Program-made: the position numbers and the translations under genes | The notes under the pieces: model-generated | The model's input: the letters and a program-made list of their open reading frames with translations, nothing else | The model's database searches: none | Told to the model about the DNA's origin: nothing | Source of the DNA: Promethearchaeota archaeon | Lineage (GTDB): Archaea > Asgardarchaeota > Lokiarchaeia > Sigyniarchaeales > SOKP01 | Direction of reading: 5' to 3' | Assembly (NCBI GenBank): GCA_030605895.1 | Contig: JAUWHL010000319.1 | Span: 1-6,677, forward strand | Length of the DNA: 6,677 nucleotides | In this document: positions 1 to 4,655 of the stretch, in pieces | Numbering within the stretch: the first letter of the stretch is position 1 | Layout of the letters: every line of letters begins with the position of its first letter

Positions 1-2
1 GT

Positions 3-317
3 GGAACAGAAAATGTTAATAAAATGTTAGTAGAATTTATTGTTGAGGATGAGGATGGTAGACAATATAATGATATTACAACATTACCAAAATTTCTTTA
101 TTATCTTGAACATCCAACAGATAGAAGGATGGGAAGTAGGAAAAAAGAAGATGCTGTTAGGAATTATTTGGGAATTAAGGATACTGTAGATCCTTATAAA
201 ATAATTAAAACTATTTTATATTGTTGTCGTAATTGTATGGATGGAAAACCTCCAGAACATAGAAAAGATACAGATATGTGGTATCAAAAAATTCCCAGTC
301 GAAGATATGGAATATAA
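3..317 (+). CDS. Unrecognised protein, C-terminal part (5' end probably outside window)
   Basis: The frame is open from the left edge of the window to the TAA at 315-317. The first ATG is at 24, which would give 97 residues, but because the frame is open before it the gene may begin outside the window. The product is polar and charged with no signal peptide or membrane segment. It has an acidic start (VEDEDGRQ), a basic patch (DRRMGSRKKEDA), a CCRNC cysteine cluster near residues 67-71, and a basic/aromatic end (PSRRYGI). The cysteines could bind metal, but no second CxxC pair is present in the visible part. I do not recognise the family. A run of seven T directly follows the stop. That the frame is a real gene is fairly likely; function unknown. 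Confidence 0.6.
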   Translation, partial: GTENVNKMLVEFIVEDEDGRQYNDITTLPKFLYYLEHPTDRRMGSRKKEDAVRNYLGIKDTVDPYKIIKTILYCCRNCMDGKPPEHRKDTDMWYQKIPSRRYGI

Positions 318-324
318 TTTTTTT
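318..324 (+). terminator. T-run terminator
   Basis: Seven T residues begin immediately after the stop codon of the left-edge gene. Archaeal RNA polymerase can terminate on T-runs without a hairpin. No hairpin is seen upstream. The surrounding DNA is AT-rich, so chance is not excluded. Confidence 0.4.
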
Positions 325-388
325 AATTGTAAGTATACCAGATTTACTGAACACCAATAAAAATCTAATTAAGAAATTATTCTTTCCT

Positions 389-407
389 TTTGTCATTATA
401 TGACAAA
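389..407. promoter_or_regulatory. 19-bp perfect palindrome, probable operator
   Basis: TTTGTCAT and ATGACAAA form 8-bp perfect arms around a 3-nt centre (TAT). The palindrome ends one base before the putative TATA box of the helix-turn-helix gene starting at 440, so it covers the place where the TFB recognition element would be. A dimeric DNA-binding protein sitting here would control that promoter. Autoregulation by the downstream gene product is the simplest inference, but is not shown. Confidence 0.55.
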
Positions 408-408
408 T

Positions 409-416
409 ATTAAATA
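409..416 (+). promoter_or_regulatory. TATA-like box for the HTH gene (leaderless type)
   Basis: ATTAAATA is centred about 27 nt before the ATG at 440, the spacing expected between an archaeal TATA box and the transcription start. No Shine-Dalgarno sequence precedes the ATG. This fits a leaderless transcript starting at or next to the ATG. Confidence 0.5.
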
Positions 417-439
417 GAGTAAATTATCATTATTTTATT

Positions 440-877
440 ATGAAAAAGAAAATTAAAGATTGGAGAGCAATCTCCACAAGCTTAGATATATCACCACGAA
501 ATTTAGAACGATTAGAGATCATAAAAAGCTTAGCAGAAGAAAACCCAGAGATTAAAGAGAAGTATAAAAAAGTATTGAAAAATAAATTACCATATACTAC
601 TCTCGAATTATTTGAAGAAATTAATGAGAAATCATACAAATCAATCGAAAAAATTAGACCTCTTTCTTTTCAAAATTTAATCAGGTTTGCTATTTCTCTA
701 AAACATTCTCTTTTTGAAAGAGTAGGAAGTGAAGCTATACAACATTTTAGAGGTTTATTATTAGGATTAACAGTAAAAGAGATAGAAGATATATATTTGA
801 ATTTTGGTATTTCAGAAAGGACAGCATATGATTATTTAACTACATTACAATTATTATTGGAATATACTGATTTATAA
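440..877 (+). CDS. Small DNA-binding protein with two HTH-like segments (ParB/KorB-like and C-terminal HTH)
   Basis: This is a 145-residue, lysine-rich soluble protein. Residues about 11-62 read as a helix-turn-helix followed by helices of the kind seen in ParB/KorB-type domains: LDISPRNLERLEIIKSL, then a charged helix (NPEIKEKYKKVLKN) and the pattern LPYTTLELFEEIN. Residues about 111-140 form a second likely HTH (TVKEIEDIYLNFG, then ISERTAYDYLTTLQLL), with SERTA as the start of a recognition helix. The middle (70-108) is helical and may mediate dimerisation. The ATG was chosen because a TATA-like box lies about 27 nt upstream and there is no ribosome site, giving a leaderless gene. The palindrome at 389-407 is a natural binding site. 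It could be a repressor or a plasmid/virus-type partition or replication regulator; no ParA partner is in the window. DNA binding is inferred from motif shape only. Confidence 0.65.
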   Translation: MKKKIKDWRAISTSLDISPRNLERLEIIKSLAEENPEIKEKYKKVLKNKLPYTTLELFEEINEKSYKSIEKIRPLSFQNLIRFAISLKHSLFERVGSEAIQHFRGLLLGLTVKEIEDIYLNFGISERTAYDYLTTLQLLLEYTDL

Positions 878-1012
878 TTCAACAAAACCAGAATTAATTG
901 ATTCTATTATCCTTTTATAGATTCTTTTAGCAAATATTCTATCCAGGATATTATCTTCTATCCATATGAGAATTCTATCGAAATATTTATTTTTACTGGT
1001 GGTCCATCTCAT
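872..1012 (-). CDS. Possible 46-residue small protein, convergent with the HTH gene
   Basis: An ATG-started minus-strand frame of 46 residues, beginning MRWTTSKNKYFDRI, rich in Ile, Arg and Lys with alternating hydrophobic and basic residues, so probably helical and basic. Its stop codon (872-874) lies against the stop of the convergent HTH gene at 875-877, so the last codons of the two overlap. There is no ribosome site and only a weak TATA-like element upstream. It lies in the same orientation and frame as the 51-residue frame at 1052-1207, but three stops separate the two. I do not recognise it. It may be a gene remnant or chance. Confidence 0.25.
   Translation of the reverse strand: MRWTTSKNKYFDRILIWIEDNILDRIFAKRIYKRIIESINSGFVEL
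940..950. repeat. Palindromic 11-mer, copy 1 (TATCCAGGATA)
   Basis: TATCC and GGATA flank a single A. The same 11-mer occurs in opposite orientation at 1753-1763. This copy lies about 60 bp past the stop of the HTH gene. It could be a protein-binding site shared by gene ends; function unknown. Confidence 0.35.
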
Positions 1013-1051
1013 TTTTTGATTTTAGTTGCTGAATTAAAAATTTTATTAACT

Positions 1052-1207
1052 TCAAGTTATAGGTTTTTCTTTTACCAAGTAATAAATAACTTCATTATTA
1101 ATGTCTTTAGTACCAATTAACTCAAAACCAATTTTATCAAAAAAATCTTTTGCTGCTAAAAATTCCTCAGCAATTTTCCTTTCAAGATCCATTTCTAAAG
1201 ACATCAT
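1052..1207 (-). CDS. 51-residue ORF resembling the C-terminal end of a GNAT acetyltransferase
   Basis: A minus-strand frame from tandem ATG codons at 1207-1202 to TGA, giving 51 residues. The core reads AAKDFFDKIGFELIG, then about ten residues to VIYYLVKE. This matches the usual last part of GNAT N-acetyltransferases, where a helix with a FY-x-K-x-GF motif is followed by a final strand ending in a YxxxK-type sequence. A whole GNAT is about 150 residues, and the acetyl-CoA-binding loop (Q/RxxGxG/A) is absent, so it cannot be a working enzyme alone. A TTTAAATA box sits 25-32 nt upstream of the first ATG, as in a leaderless promoter, so it may still be expressed. The GNAT link is by pattern only; VOC-type folds can show a similar FFxKxGF string. 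Confidence 0.4.
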   Translation of the reverse strand: MMSLEMDLERKIAEEFLAAKDFFDKIGFELIGTKDINNEVIYYLVKEKPIT

Positions 1208-1231
1208 CAAGTAATATTAGTGTACATCGTA

Positions 1232-1239
1232 TATTTAAA
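1232..1239 (-). promoter_or_regulatory. TATA box for the minus-strand 51-residue ORF
   Basis: Read on the minus strand the sequence is TTTAAATA, an excellent archaeal TATA box, 25-32 nt before the A of the first ATG at 1207. This spacing fits a leaderless transcript and is the main reason for treating the short ORF as possibly real. Confidence 0.5.
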
Positions 1240-1240
1240 T

Positions 1241-1282
1241 GTTTTGCCAAAAATGGCTAAAAACTAGTGAAAAAAGGCTAAA
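1241..1282. promoter_or_regulatory. Repeat cluster in a divergent promoter region (GCCA/TGGC hairpin and two GGCTAAA)
   Basis: TTTTGCCA, a few A residues and TGGCTAAAA form an imperfect inverted repeat at 1242-1263. GGCTAAA occurs at 1255-1261 and again at 1276-1282, starts 21 bp apart, about two helical turns. The cluster lies between the minus-strand TATA box at 1232 and the plus-strand TATA-like box near 1305, so a bound protein could affect both promoters. Function is inferred from position. Confidence 0.35.
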
Positions 1283-1304
1283 TTTTGAATGCGTTTTTAG
1301 AATG

Positions 1305-1314
1305 AATATATTAA
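1305..1314 (+). promoter_or_regulatory. TATA-like box for the 69-residue gene
   Basis: An AATATATTAAAAG stretch overlaps this position and would place the transcription start near 1335. That leaves a leader of roughly 35-40 nt carrying the strong ribosome site at 1358-1367. Other AT-rich stretches nearby could serve as well. Confidence 0.35.
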
Positions 1315-1357
1315 AAGCATAGGATTCTTATTTTTTTATAGACAAAAGAAATTTAAA

Positions 1358-1367
1358 AAGGAGGGTG
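1358..1367 (+). promoter_or_regulatory. Strong Shine-Dalgarno site that fixes a TTG start
   Basis: AAGGAGGGTG is close to a perfect anti-16S match, with 8 nt between the GGAGG core and the TTG at 1373. No ATG lies near in this frame, so the site decides for TTG. Confidence 0.75.
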
Positions 1368-1372
1368 TTAAA

Positions 1373-1582
1373 TTGGATAAAGATAAAAATAGAGAATGTA
1401 CTGAGAAATTTCTCAAATTTTTATATAAAATAAAAGAGAGAGCAAATAAAGAATCCAAAGAAAAAGGACATGAAGCAAATAATTACAAATTAAAAGTTTT
1501 AATTAATAAAATAATTGGAGAAATAGAAATCCTTTTAGAATTTTATGGAGAACAATACAAAAAAGAAAATATAAATCAATGA
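1373..1582 (+). CDS. Small lysine-rich helical protein of unknown function (TTG start)
   Basis: A 69-residue soluble protein with no cysteine pair, signal or membrane segment. It is very rich in Lys and Glu and looks like two amphipathic helices: residues about 7-30 (ECTEKFLKFLYKIKERANKE) and about 40-62 (LKVLINKIIGEIEILLEFYG). Such a helical hairpin could be a binding or antitoxin-like partner, but nothing shows this. The start is TTG, supported by the very strong ribosome site. The stop overlaps an ATG in the pattern ATGA at 1579-1582, typical of translational coupling, but the frame so started hits TAA after one codon (see the remnant at 1579-1740). I do not recognise the family. Confidence 0.65.
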   Translation: MDKDKNRECTEKFLKFLYKIKERANKESKEKGHEANNYKLKVLINKIIGEIEILLEFYGEQYKKENINQ

Positions 1583-1740
1583 AATAATAGAAGAAACTCA
1601 AATCTCTCGCACCAGAATTAAAGAAAAAAAGAGAAGGACCTCTAAAGGAACCATAATTATTAAAAAAGATAATTTTCAGTACATTTGGAGGAATATCTTT
1701 AGCAATTATTACAATCTTGATTATCTTTTTGTTAAATTAA
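1579..1740 (+). pseudogene. Possible decayed single-pass (tail-anchored) membrane peptide
   Basis: In the frame of the ATG at 1579, which overlaps the stop of the 69-residue gene as ATGA, the reading is MK, then TAA and TAG, then KKLKSLAPELKKKREGPLKE, P, TAA (1654-1656), then LLKKIIFSTFGGISLA and a run of Ile, Leu and Phe ending LLN at the TAA of 1738-1740. Ignoring the three stops, this is a basic soluble stretch followed by one good transmembrane helix at the C-terminus. It is interpretable as a decayed tail-anchored protein once coupled to the upstream gene. An alternative open frame without a start codon (1575-1772) covers the same DNA, and AT-rich DNA often gives hydrophobic runs, so the call is weak. 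Confidence 0.3.
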
Positions 1741-1744
1741 ATAC

Positions 1745-1753
1745 TTTTTTTTT
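1745..1753 (+). terminator. T9 terminator
   Basis: Nine consecutive T residues lie 4 nt after the TAA at 1738-1740, a good archaeal intrinsic-type terminator for plus-strand transcripts of the 69-residue gene. It lies just before the end of the convergent minus-strand unit. Confidence 0.5.
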
Positions 1754-1766
1754 ATCCTGGATAAAA
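1750..1766. repeat. 17-bp perfect palindrome containing copy 2 of the TATCC(A/T)GGATA repeat
   Basis: TTTTATCC and GGATAAAA flank a single T. With only one central base it is a poor RNA hairpin but a good dimer-binding DNA site. It sits between two convergent gene ends and contains the 11-mer also seen in opposite orientation at 940-950. Confidence 0.45.
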
Positions 1767-1796
1767 TTTTGATTTCAAAATGGGTATTTTAAGAAT

Positions 1797-2429
1797 TTAA
1801 GTATATTCAAAACCTTCAATTAGATTCTTGATATTTTTTACCCATATCTCATCTTGAAGCAATTCGACGGAATTTTCTATAAGTTCTTTTATACTTATAA
1901 CTAATAGATTAGCAACTTCGTTAAGAAATTCATGATCACTATTTTGGATAGAGTTAGATATAGATAAATTACGTTCTATCATATTGATTTTAGCAACTTG
2001 ATATTCTAAACTTCTTGGTATACCACAATAATGAATATGAATTGAATTGCTGGATCGATTTGTCACTATAATACATTTTTCTGACGATTTCTGAAATTGA
2101 GGTAAGATCGAGAAAGCTTGTTTATTTTGTATCGTTCTTAAGGTAATTTCGCTCCAAATTCTTAATAAATTATTAAGTTCATTGAAATCTAAATCTTCAG
2201 AAACAATATATAATACATCTTCTCTGCAATGAATAATATTATTTACTAAAATTCTTGGATAAACTTTATTCAAATAAGCTGGTCTTCCATTATCCCCAAA
2301 AACAAAAATCTTGTAATAAAACATATCTCTTCTATAATTTGTTGCTAAACAATATAGAAATTTATTCAAATCATCCACAAATGATTTTGGTTGAGTACTA
2401 ATTTGATTTGTACTAAATAAATCGGACAT
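1797..2429 (-). CDS. TOPRIM-like partner of the upstream ATPase (true start probably before the first ATG)
   Basis: From the first ATG (2429) the product has 210 residues. The frame is open a further 19 codons, back to the ATPase stop at 2487-2489, and those codons read IIIITGEGKHETYFFE. This is a hydrophobic strand followed by EGxxE, as at the start of TOPRIM-like proteins (OLD C-terminal domain, DUF3226, DUF4276, DUF4435). Inside the protein, DVLYIVSEDLDF (residues about 71-82) fits the TOPRIM second strand with its acidic DxD pair, and CGIPRSLE (about 135-142) recalls the 'P-x-S-L-E' region of DUF3226-like proteins. The C-terminal third is helical. The gene directly follows the ATPase with no promoter between them. 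By analogy with OLD, Gabija and PARIS, it may be the nuclease-like effector of an ATP-controlled defence module. Family assignment is by motif; without the 19 upstream codons the first catalytic glutamate would be missing. Confidence 0.7.
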   Translation of the reverse strand: MSDLFSTNQISTQPKSFVDDLNKFLYCLATNYRRDMFYYKIFVFGDNGRPAYLNKVYPRILVNNIIHCREDVLYIVSEDLDFNELNNLLRIWSEITLRTIQNKQAFSILPQFQKSSEKCIIVTNRSSNSIHIHYCGIPRSLEYQVAKINMIERNLSISNSIQNSDHEFLNEVANLLVISIKELIENSVELLQDEIWVKNIKNLIEGFEYT

Positions 2430-2486
2430 AAATCGCTCAAAGAAATAGGTTTCATGTTTACCTTCACCAGTAATAATAATTATCTC
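2430..2486 (-). other. Coding extension of the TOPRIM-like gene without a standard start codon
   Basis: These 19 codons are in frame with both the ATPase and the downstream gene and carry the EGKHE motif (the Glu codons are at about 2463-2465 and 2451-2453). There is no ATG, GTG or TTG in frame. An ATA at 2483-2481, followed by three ATT codons, lies about 9 nt after an SD-like AAGGGGG within the end of the ATPase gene, a spacing close to that of the TTG gene at 1373. Possible explanations are an AUA or AUU start, readthrough of the TAA giving one fused OLD-like protein, a nonsense mutation in an older fused gene, or an assembly error. Confidence 0.55.
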
Positions 2487-3728
2487 TTAGAACCCCCTTA
2501 AATCCACTTTTATTTCATTTAATTCTTCCAAAATCTCACGTTTTAAGAGTATTTGTCGATTAATTTTATTATCACGTCTGTTCAATCTTAATAATAAGAT
2601 ATTATCTAATTGGTTAGTTTTTTCTGCCTTTTCAACAAGAATTTTTATGAGATCTAAACTATGAGTCGAGAAAAAGAATTGATGGTTCTTTGATTTTTGG
2701 AGTATTGTATTCGCTAAAATATCCATATATCCCGGATGAAGACAATTTTCAGGTTCTTCTAATAAAACAATACCTCTTGGTGATAATTCAAATAATATTG
2801 TTGTTATCAAAAGTGATTGAAAACCATCTCCCATTAATTCGAATGGTACAAAAATTTTACTTTTATCTGAACCAAGAGTAACAATATTAATATTGCCTTC
2901 AGATTCTCTAATATCATATAAATAATATAATTTTTCTCTTAGTTTATCAAGGACATTATAAAAATTTGGTGTTTGGGATAGTTTTTTAAAGTATTGAATT
3001 ATGTCAAATTTCTTAATTTGAGATCGAAATATATAACTAAAATCGTATTTTCTTTCCAAAAAATGTAACTTTTCTAAATCTGTAAAATAGTTTCTAAATG
3101 GAGATCTAAACACATATCTCCTTCTATATTCTGTTTTCTTACTTAAATTCTCGATATATGATTCACGTATAACTTTATTTTGATGTTTTAATTTGAAAAA
3201 AAGAGTATTTGAACAACCCTGATAGAATTCAGTATAAATATCTCCTTGAATTTCAGCTCTTCTTTGTTCGAAATAACCTTGAGGGTATTTACGATCGGTT
3301 ATAATTCTTTTAGCTTCTTCCATTTCCTTAGCAACTAGCCTTTCAGCTTGGAGTTCAATAAACTCATTTAAAGCGCGATGATTAAAGTTTCCACGGGGAA
3401 TTTCTTCTCCATAAGCAATTATTAATTCAATAGGGATAACCATCTTTCTAGTGCCTACTAAATTCAAGAAAATTCTTGCGGAATTTTCATTCTTTTCATA
3501 GATTTGATGATCAAGGGGATATAAACTCGTTTTATCAAATATTTCTTCACTCTTATTTTCATAAAATCCATTTAATGCATAATAACCTAAGGAGATAGCA
3601 TTAAGAAGTGAAGATTTTCCAGTATTATTTGGTCCAACAATAATATTTATATCTTTTGGCTTAAATTTTAAAGAATCAATTCCTCTAAAATTTGATACAG
3701 AAATATCATTAATTTTTGGTGATTGCAT
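2487..3728 (-). CDS. OLD/AAA_15-type ABC-like ATPase, probable defence-module ATPase
   Basis: A 413-residue soluble ATPase of the SMC/ABC-like clade used in OLD, Gabija (GajA) and PARIS (AriA) proteins. In order: an N-terminal strand pair (INDISVSNFRGI, residues 6-17), Walker A GPNNTGKSS (32-40), a long charged helical insert (about 115-270, with coiled-coil-like EQRRAEIQ and AKEMEEAKR stretches), a signature-like LMGDGFQSLL (298-307), Walker B with catalytic glutamate in GIVLLEEPENCLHP (319-332), and the switch histidine in FFFSTHSLDLI (351-361). All ATPase motifs look intact. The length fits stand-alone ATPase subunits, and no TOPRIM domain lies before the TAA. However, the frame continues past that stop into the TOPRIM-like partner. 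The start is the only Met near Walker A; a TTCAAATA element about 30 nt upstream suggests a nearly leaderless transcript. ABC transporter function is unlikely because of the STHS/EEPE motif style and lack of membrane partner on this strand. Confidence 0.88.
   Translation of the reverse strand: MQSPKINDISVSNFRGIDSLKFKPKDINIIVGPNNTGKSSLLNAISLGYYALNGFYENKSEEIFDKTSLYPLDHQIYEKNENSARIFLNLVGTRKMVIPIELIIAYGEEIPRGNFNHRALNEFIELQAERLVAKEMEEAKRIITDRKYPQGYFEQRRAEIQGDIYTEFYQGCSNTLFFKLKHQNKVIRESYIENLSKKTEYRRRYVFRSPFRNYFTDLEKLHFLERKYDFSYIFRSQIKKFDIIQYFKKLSQTPNFYNVLDKLREKLYYLYDIRESEGNINIVTLGSDKSKIFVPFELMGDGFQSLLITTILFELSPRGIVLLEEPENCLHPGYMDILANTILQKSKNHQFFFSTHSLDLIKILVEKAEKTNQLDNILLLRLNRRDNKINRQILLKREILEELNEIKVDLRGF
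2492..2499 (-). promoter_or_regulatory. SD-like sequence inside the end of the ATPase gene
   Basis: On the minus strand AAGGGGGT overlaps the last codons of the ATPase (Leu-Arg-Gly-Phe) and differs by one base from AAGGAGGT. It points to initiation close to 2483, not at the ATG of 2429, which is over 60 nt away. Confidence 0.45.
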
Positions 3729-3979
3729 TTTCTTGAAAATAAATTTTATATGTTTTATTTGAATATTGTAAACTTAGTTTATATTTATTTATTATACTTC
3801 AAGATTTTTAACCCAAATTTTTTGTTTTATAGTTTCCTTGATTAACCGCATTCAGAATTTCTAAAACTATAAATGAATGCATGTTAAAAGAATTCTCATC
3901 TCCCATATTAATATGGACATAAAAATCAGATCATTAAAAATTTTGGCTTAATTTTCACTTTTTCCTGAGTAATTTTTAA
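3729..3979. other. Intergenic region with inverted repeats, no gene seen
   Basis: No frame of useful length is found on either strand. It holds the candidate promoter of the minus-strand unit, an inverted repeat GCATTCA/TGAATGC (3848-3854 and 3874-3880, 19-nt loop) and a perfect 14-bp palindrome CCATATTAATATGG (3903-3916). This is where the missing Walker A part of the ABC ATPase would be expected, and no trace of it is visible. Confidence 0.5.
3756..3763 (-). promoter_or_regulatory. Possible TATA box of the ATPase/TOPRIM unit
   Basis: On the minus strand this reads TTCAAATA, one mismatch from TTTAAATA, centred about 31 nt before the ATG at 3728, giving a leader of a few bases. ATATAAAA at 3744-3751 looks better by sequence but is too close to the start codon. 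Confidence 0.35.
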
Positions 3980-4183
3980 AAGTTAATTTTTGATCTTGAA
4001 ATAGAAGAAGAAATTGGATATAGTTCAAATCCAAATTTTCCAGAAAATAGGAAGAAACTTGAAAGTAGTTTATGTTTAGCTTATACTTTAGATGATTTCG
4101 TAATAACAAATCTATATAAAAAGATAAAAGAATGGTGTTTAAGCAATAAGATGTACTTATTGAATATGACCACGTCTAATTAG
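3980..4183 (+). pseudogene. ABC transporter ATPase remnant, N-terminal piece
   Basis: The frame is open from a TAA (3977-3979) to a TAG (4181-4183) but has no start codon near its beginning. It reads LIFDLEIEEEIGYSSNPNFP, like the segment up to the Q-loop region of an ABC ATPase (IGYxxxxPxFPEN). After a short NRKKLESSLCLAYTL, possibly a relic of the signature helix, it goes straight to DDFVITNLYKKIKEW (D-loop and following helix, normally LDPxxxxxLxxxIKxx) and YLLNMTTSN (the switch strand, normally LLSTHN). Walker A is missing, most of the signature/Walker B region is missing, and the switch His is Ser. After the TAG the same frame continues into the next feature. This looks like a decayed gene. 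Confidence 0.55.
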
Positions 4184-4651
4184 ATGAAATTTGGAAATAT
4201 ATGTGAATTATTTAATTTAATAGAATTAATTATTATTGATAGCGATTACAAGGGTTCCATCATTGGATTTGACCCAATAGATAATTTTGAGAAAATTTTA
4301 AAAACGAAAGAGCTAAATTGTGAAATTGAAAATCCGATTTCACCAGAAAATTTAGAACCATTAATAACAAAACTTACTCAAAATTTAATGCCTTACTTAG
4401 ATCAAGATTTAGATCCTTTAATTTCCAAAATTCCTATAAAATATAATCCAAAAGAAAATAGTTTTATGATTTTTTACGATGGCGAGAAAAAATCAAGAGG
4501 AAAAATATTAGATATTTTAAATAATGAATTTAAATCTGATTTTACAATAATATCGTTTTCTAGCCCAAAGACTTCACAATTAGAAAGAATATATTCCCAA
4601 TTGATAGCTGAAGATGAGAAAAAATTAAATCAAAATCAAAAGAGGTTATAA
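4184..4651 (+). CDS. ABC transporter ATPase C-terminal piece, probably non-functional alone
   Basis: A 155-residue frame whose ATG follows directly on the in-frame TAG at 4181-4183. Residues 1-30 (NICELFNLIELIIIDSD) match the stretch after the ABC switch region, normally EAExLCDRIAIID. KGSIIGFDPIDNFEKIL (about 24-40) matches 'KGKIIAFGTPEELKK'. The last part, FTIISFSSPKTSQLERIYSQ (about 119-138), matches the 'SLEDIFLKL' end of drug or Nos-type ABC ATPases. There is no Walker A, signature or Walker B, so it cannot hydrolyse ATP. With the TAG counted as one residue, the distance from TSN to IC is exactly as in intact family members, which supports a nonsense mutation. No ribosome site precedes the ATG. 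It lies 4 nt before the permease gene, and its last codons carry the permease ribosome site. It may be translated as a leftover or be silent. Confidence 0.6.
   Translation: MKFGNICELFNLIELIIIDSDYKGSIIGFDPIDNFEKILKTKELNCEIENPISPENLEPLITKLTQNLMPYLDQDLDPLISKIPIKYNPKENSFMIFYDGEKKSRGKILDILNNEFKSDFTIISFSSPKTSQLERIYSQLIAEDEKKLNQNQKRL
4641..4646 (+). promoter_or_regulatory. Ribosome site for the ABC-2 permease
   Basis: AGAGGT, inside the last codons of the upstream frame, 9 nt before the ATG at 4656. This indicates translation from a transcript shared with the upstream ABC ATPase gene. Confidence 0.5.
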
Positions 4652-4655
4652 TAAA

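Noticed and set aside
211..396. Minus-strand open frame of 61 codons
   Set aside because: It overlaps the end of the left-edge gene in antisense and the AT-rich spacer, is Phe/Ile-rich as expected from chance in this composition, and has no ribosome site.
430..639. Minus-strand open frame of 69 codons
   Set aside because: Lies antisense within the HTH protein gene, whose frame is far more protein-like and has a promoter.
1575..1772. Start-less 66-codon plus-strand frame (IIEETQISRTRIKEKKRR...)
   Set aside because: No ATG, GTG or TTG and a low-complexity Lys/Arg then Asn/Tyr content. It competes with the membrane-peptide frame and neither is secure, so it was not listed as a gene.
2690..2881. 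Plus-strand open frame of 63 codons
   Set aside because: Antisense to the Walker B/signature region of the ATPase; a shadow of that gene.
4181..4183. TAG read as pyrrolysine within the ABC ATPase
   Set aside because: The protein already lacks Walker A and much of the signature/Walker B region, so recoding would not give a working ATPase. No Pyl genes are visible, and the zinc-ribbon gene ends naturally in TAG. A nonsense mutation is simpler.
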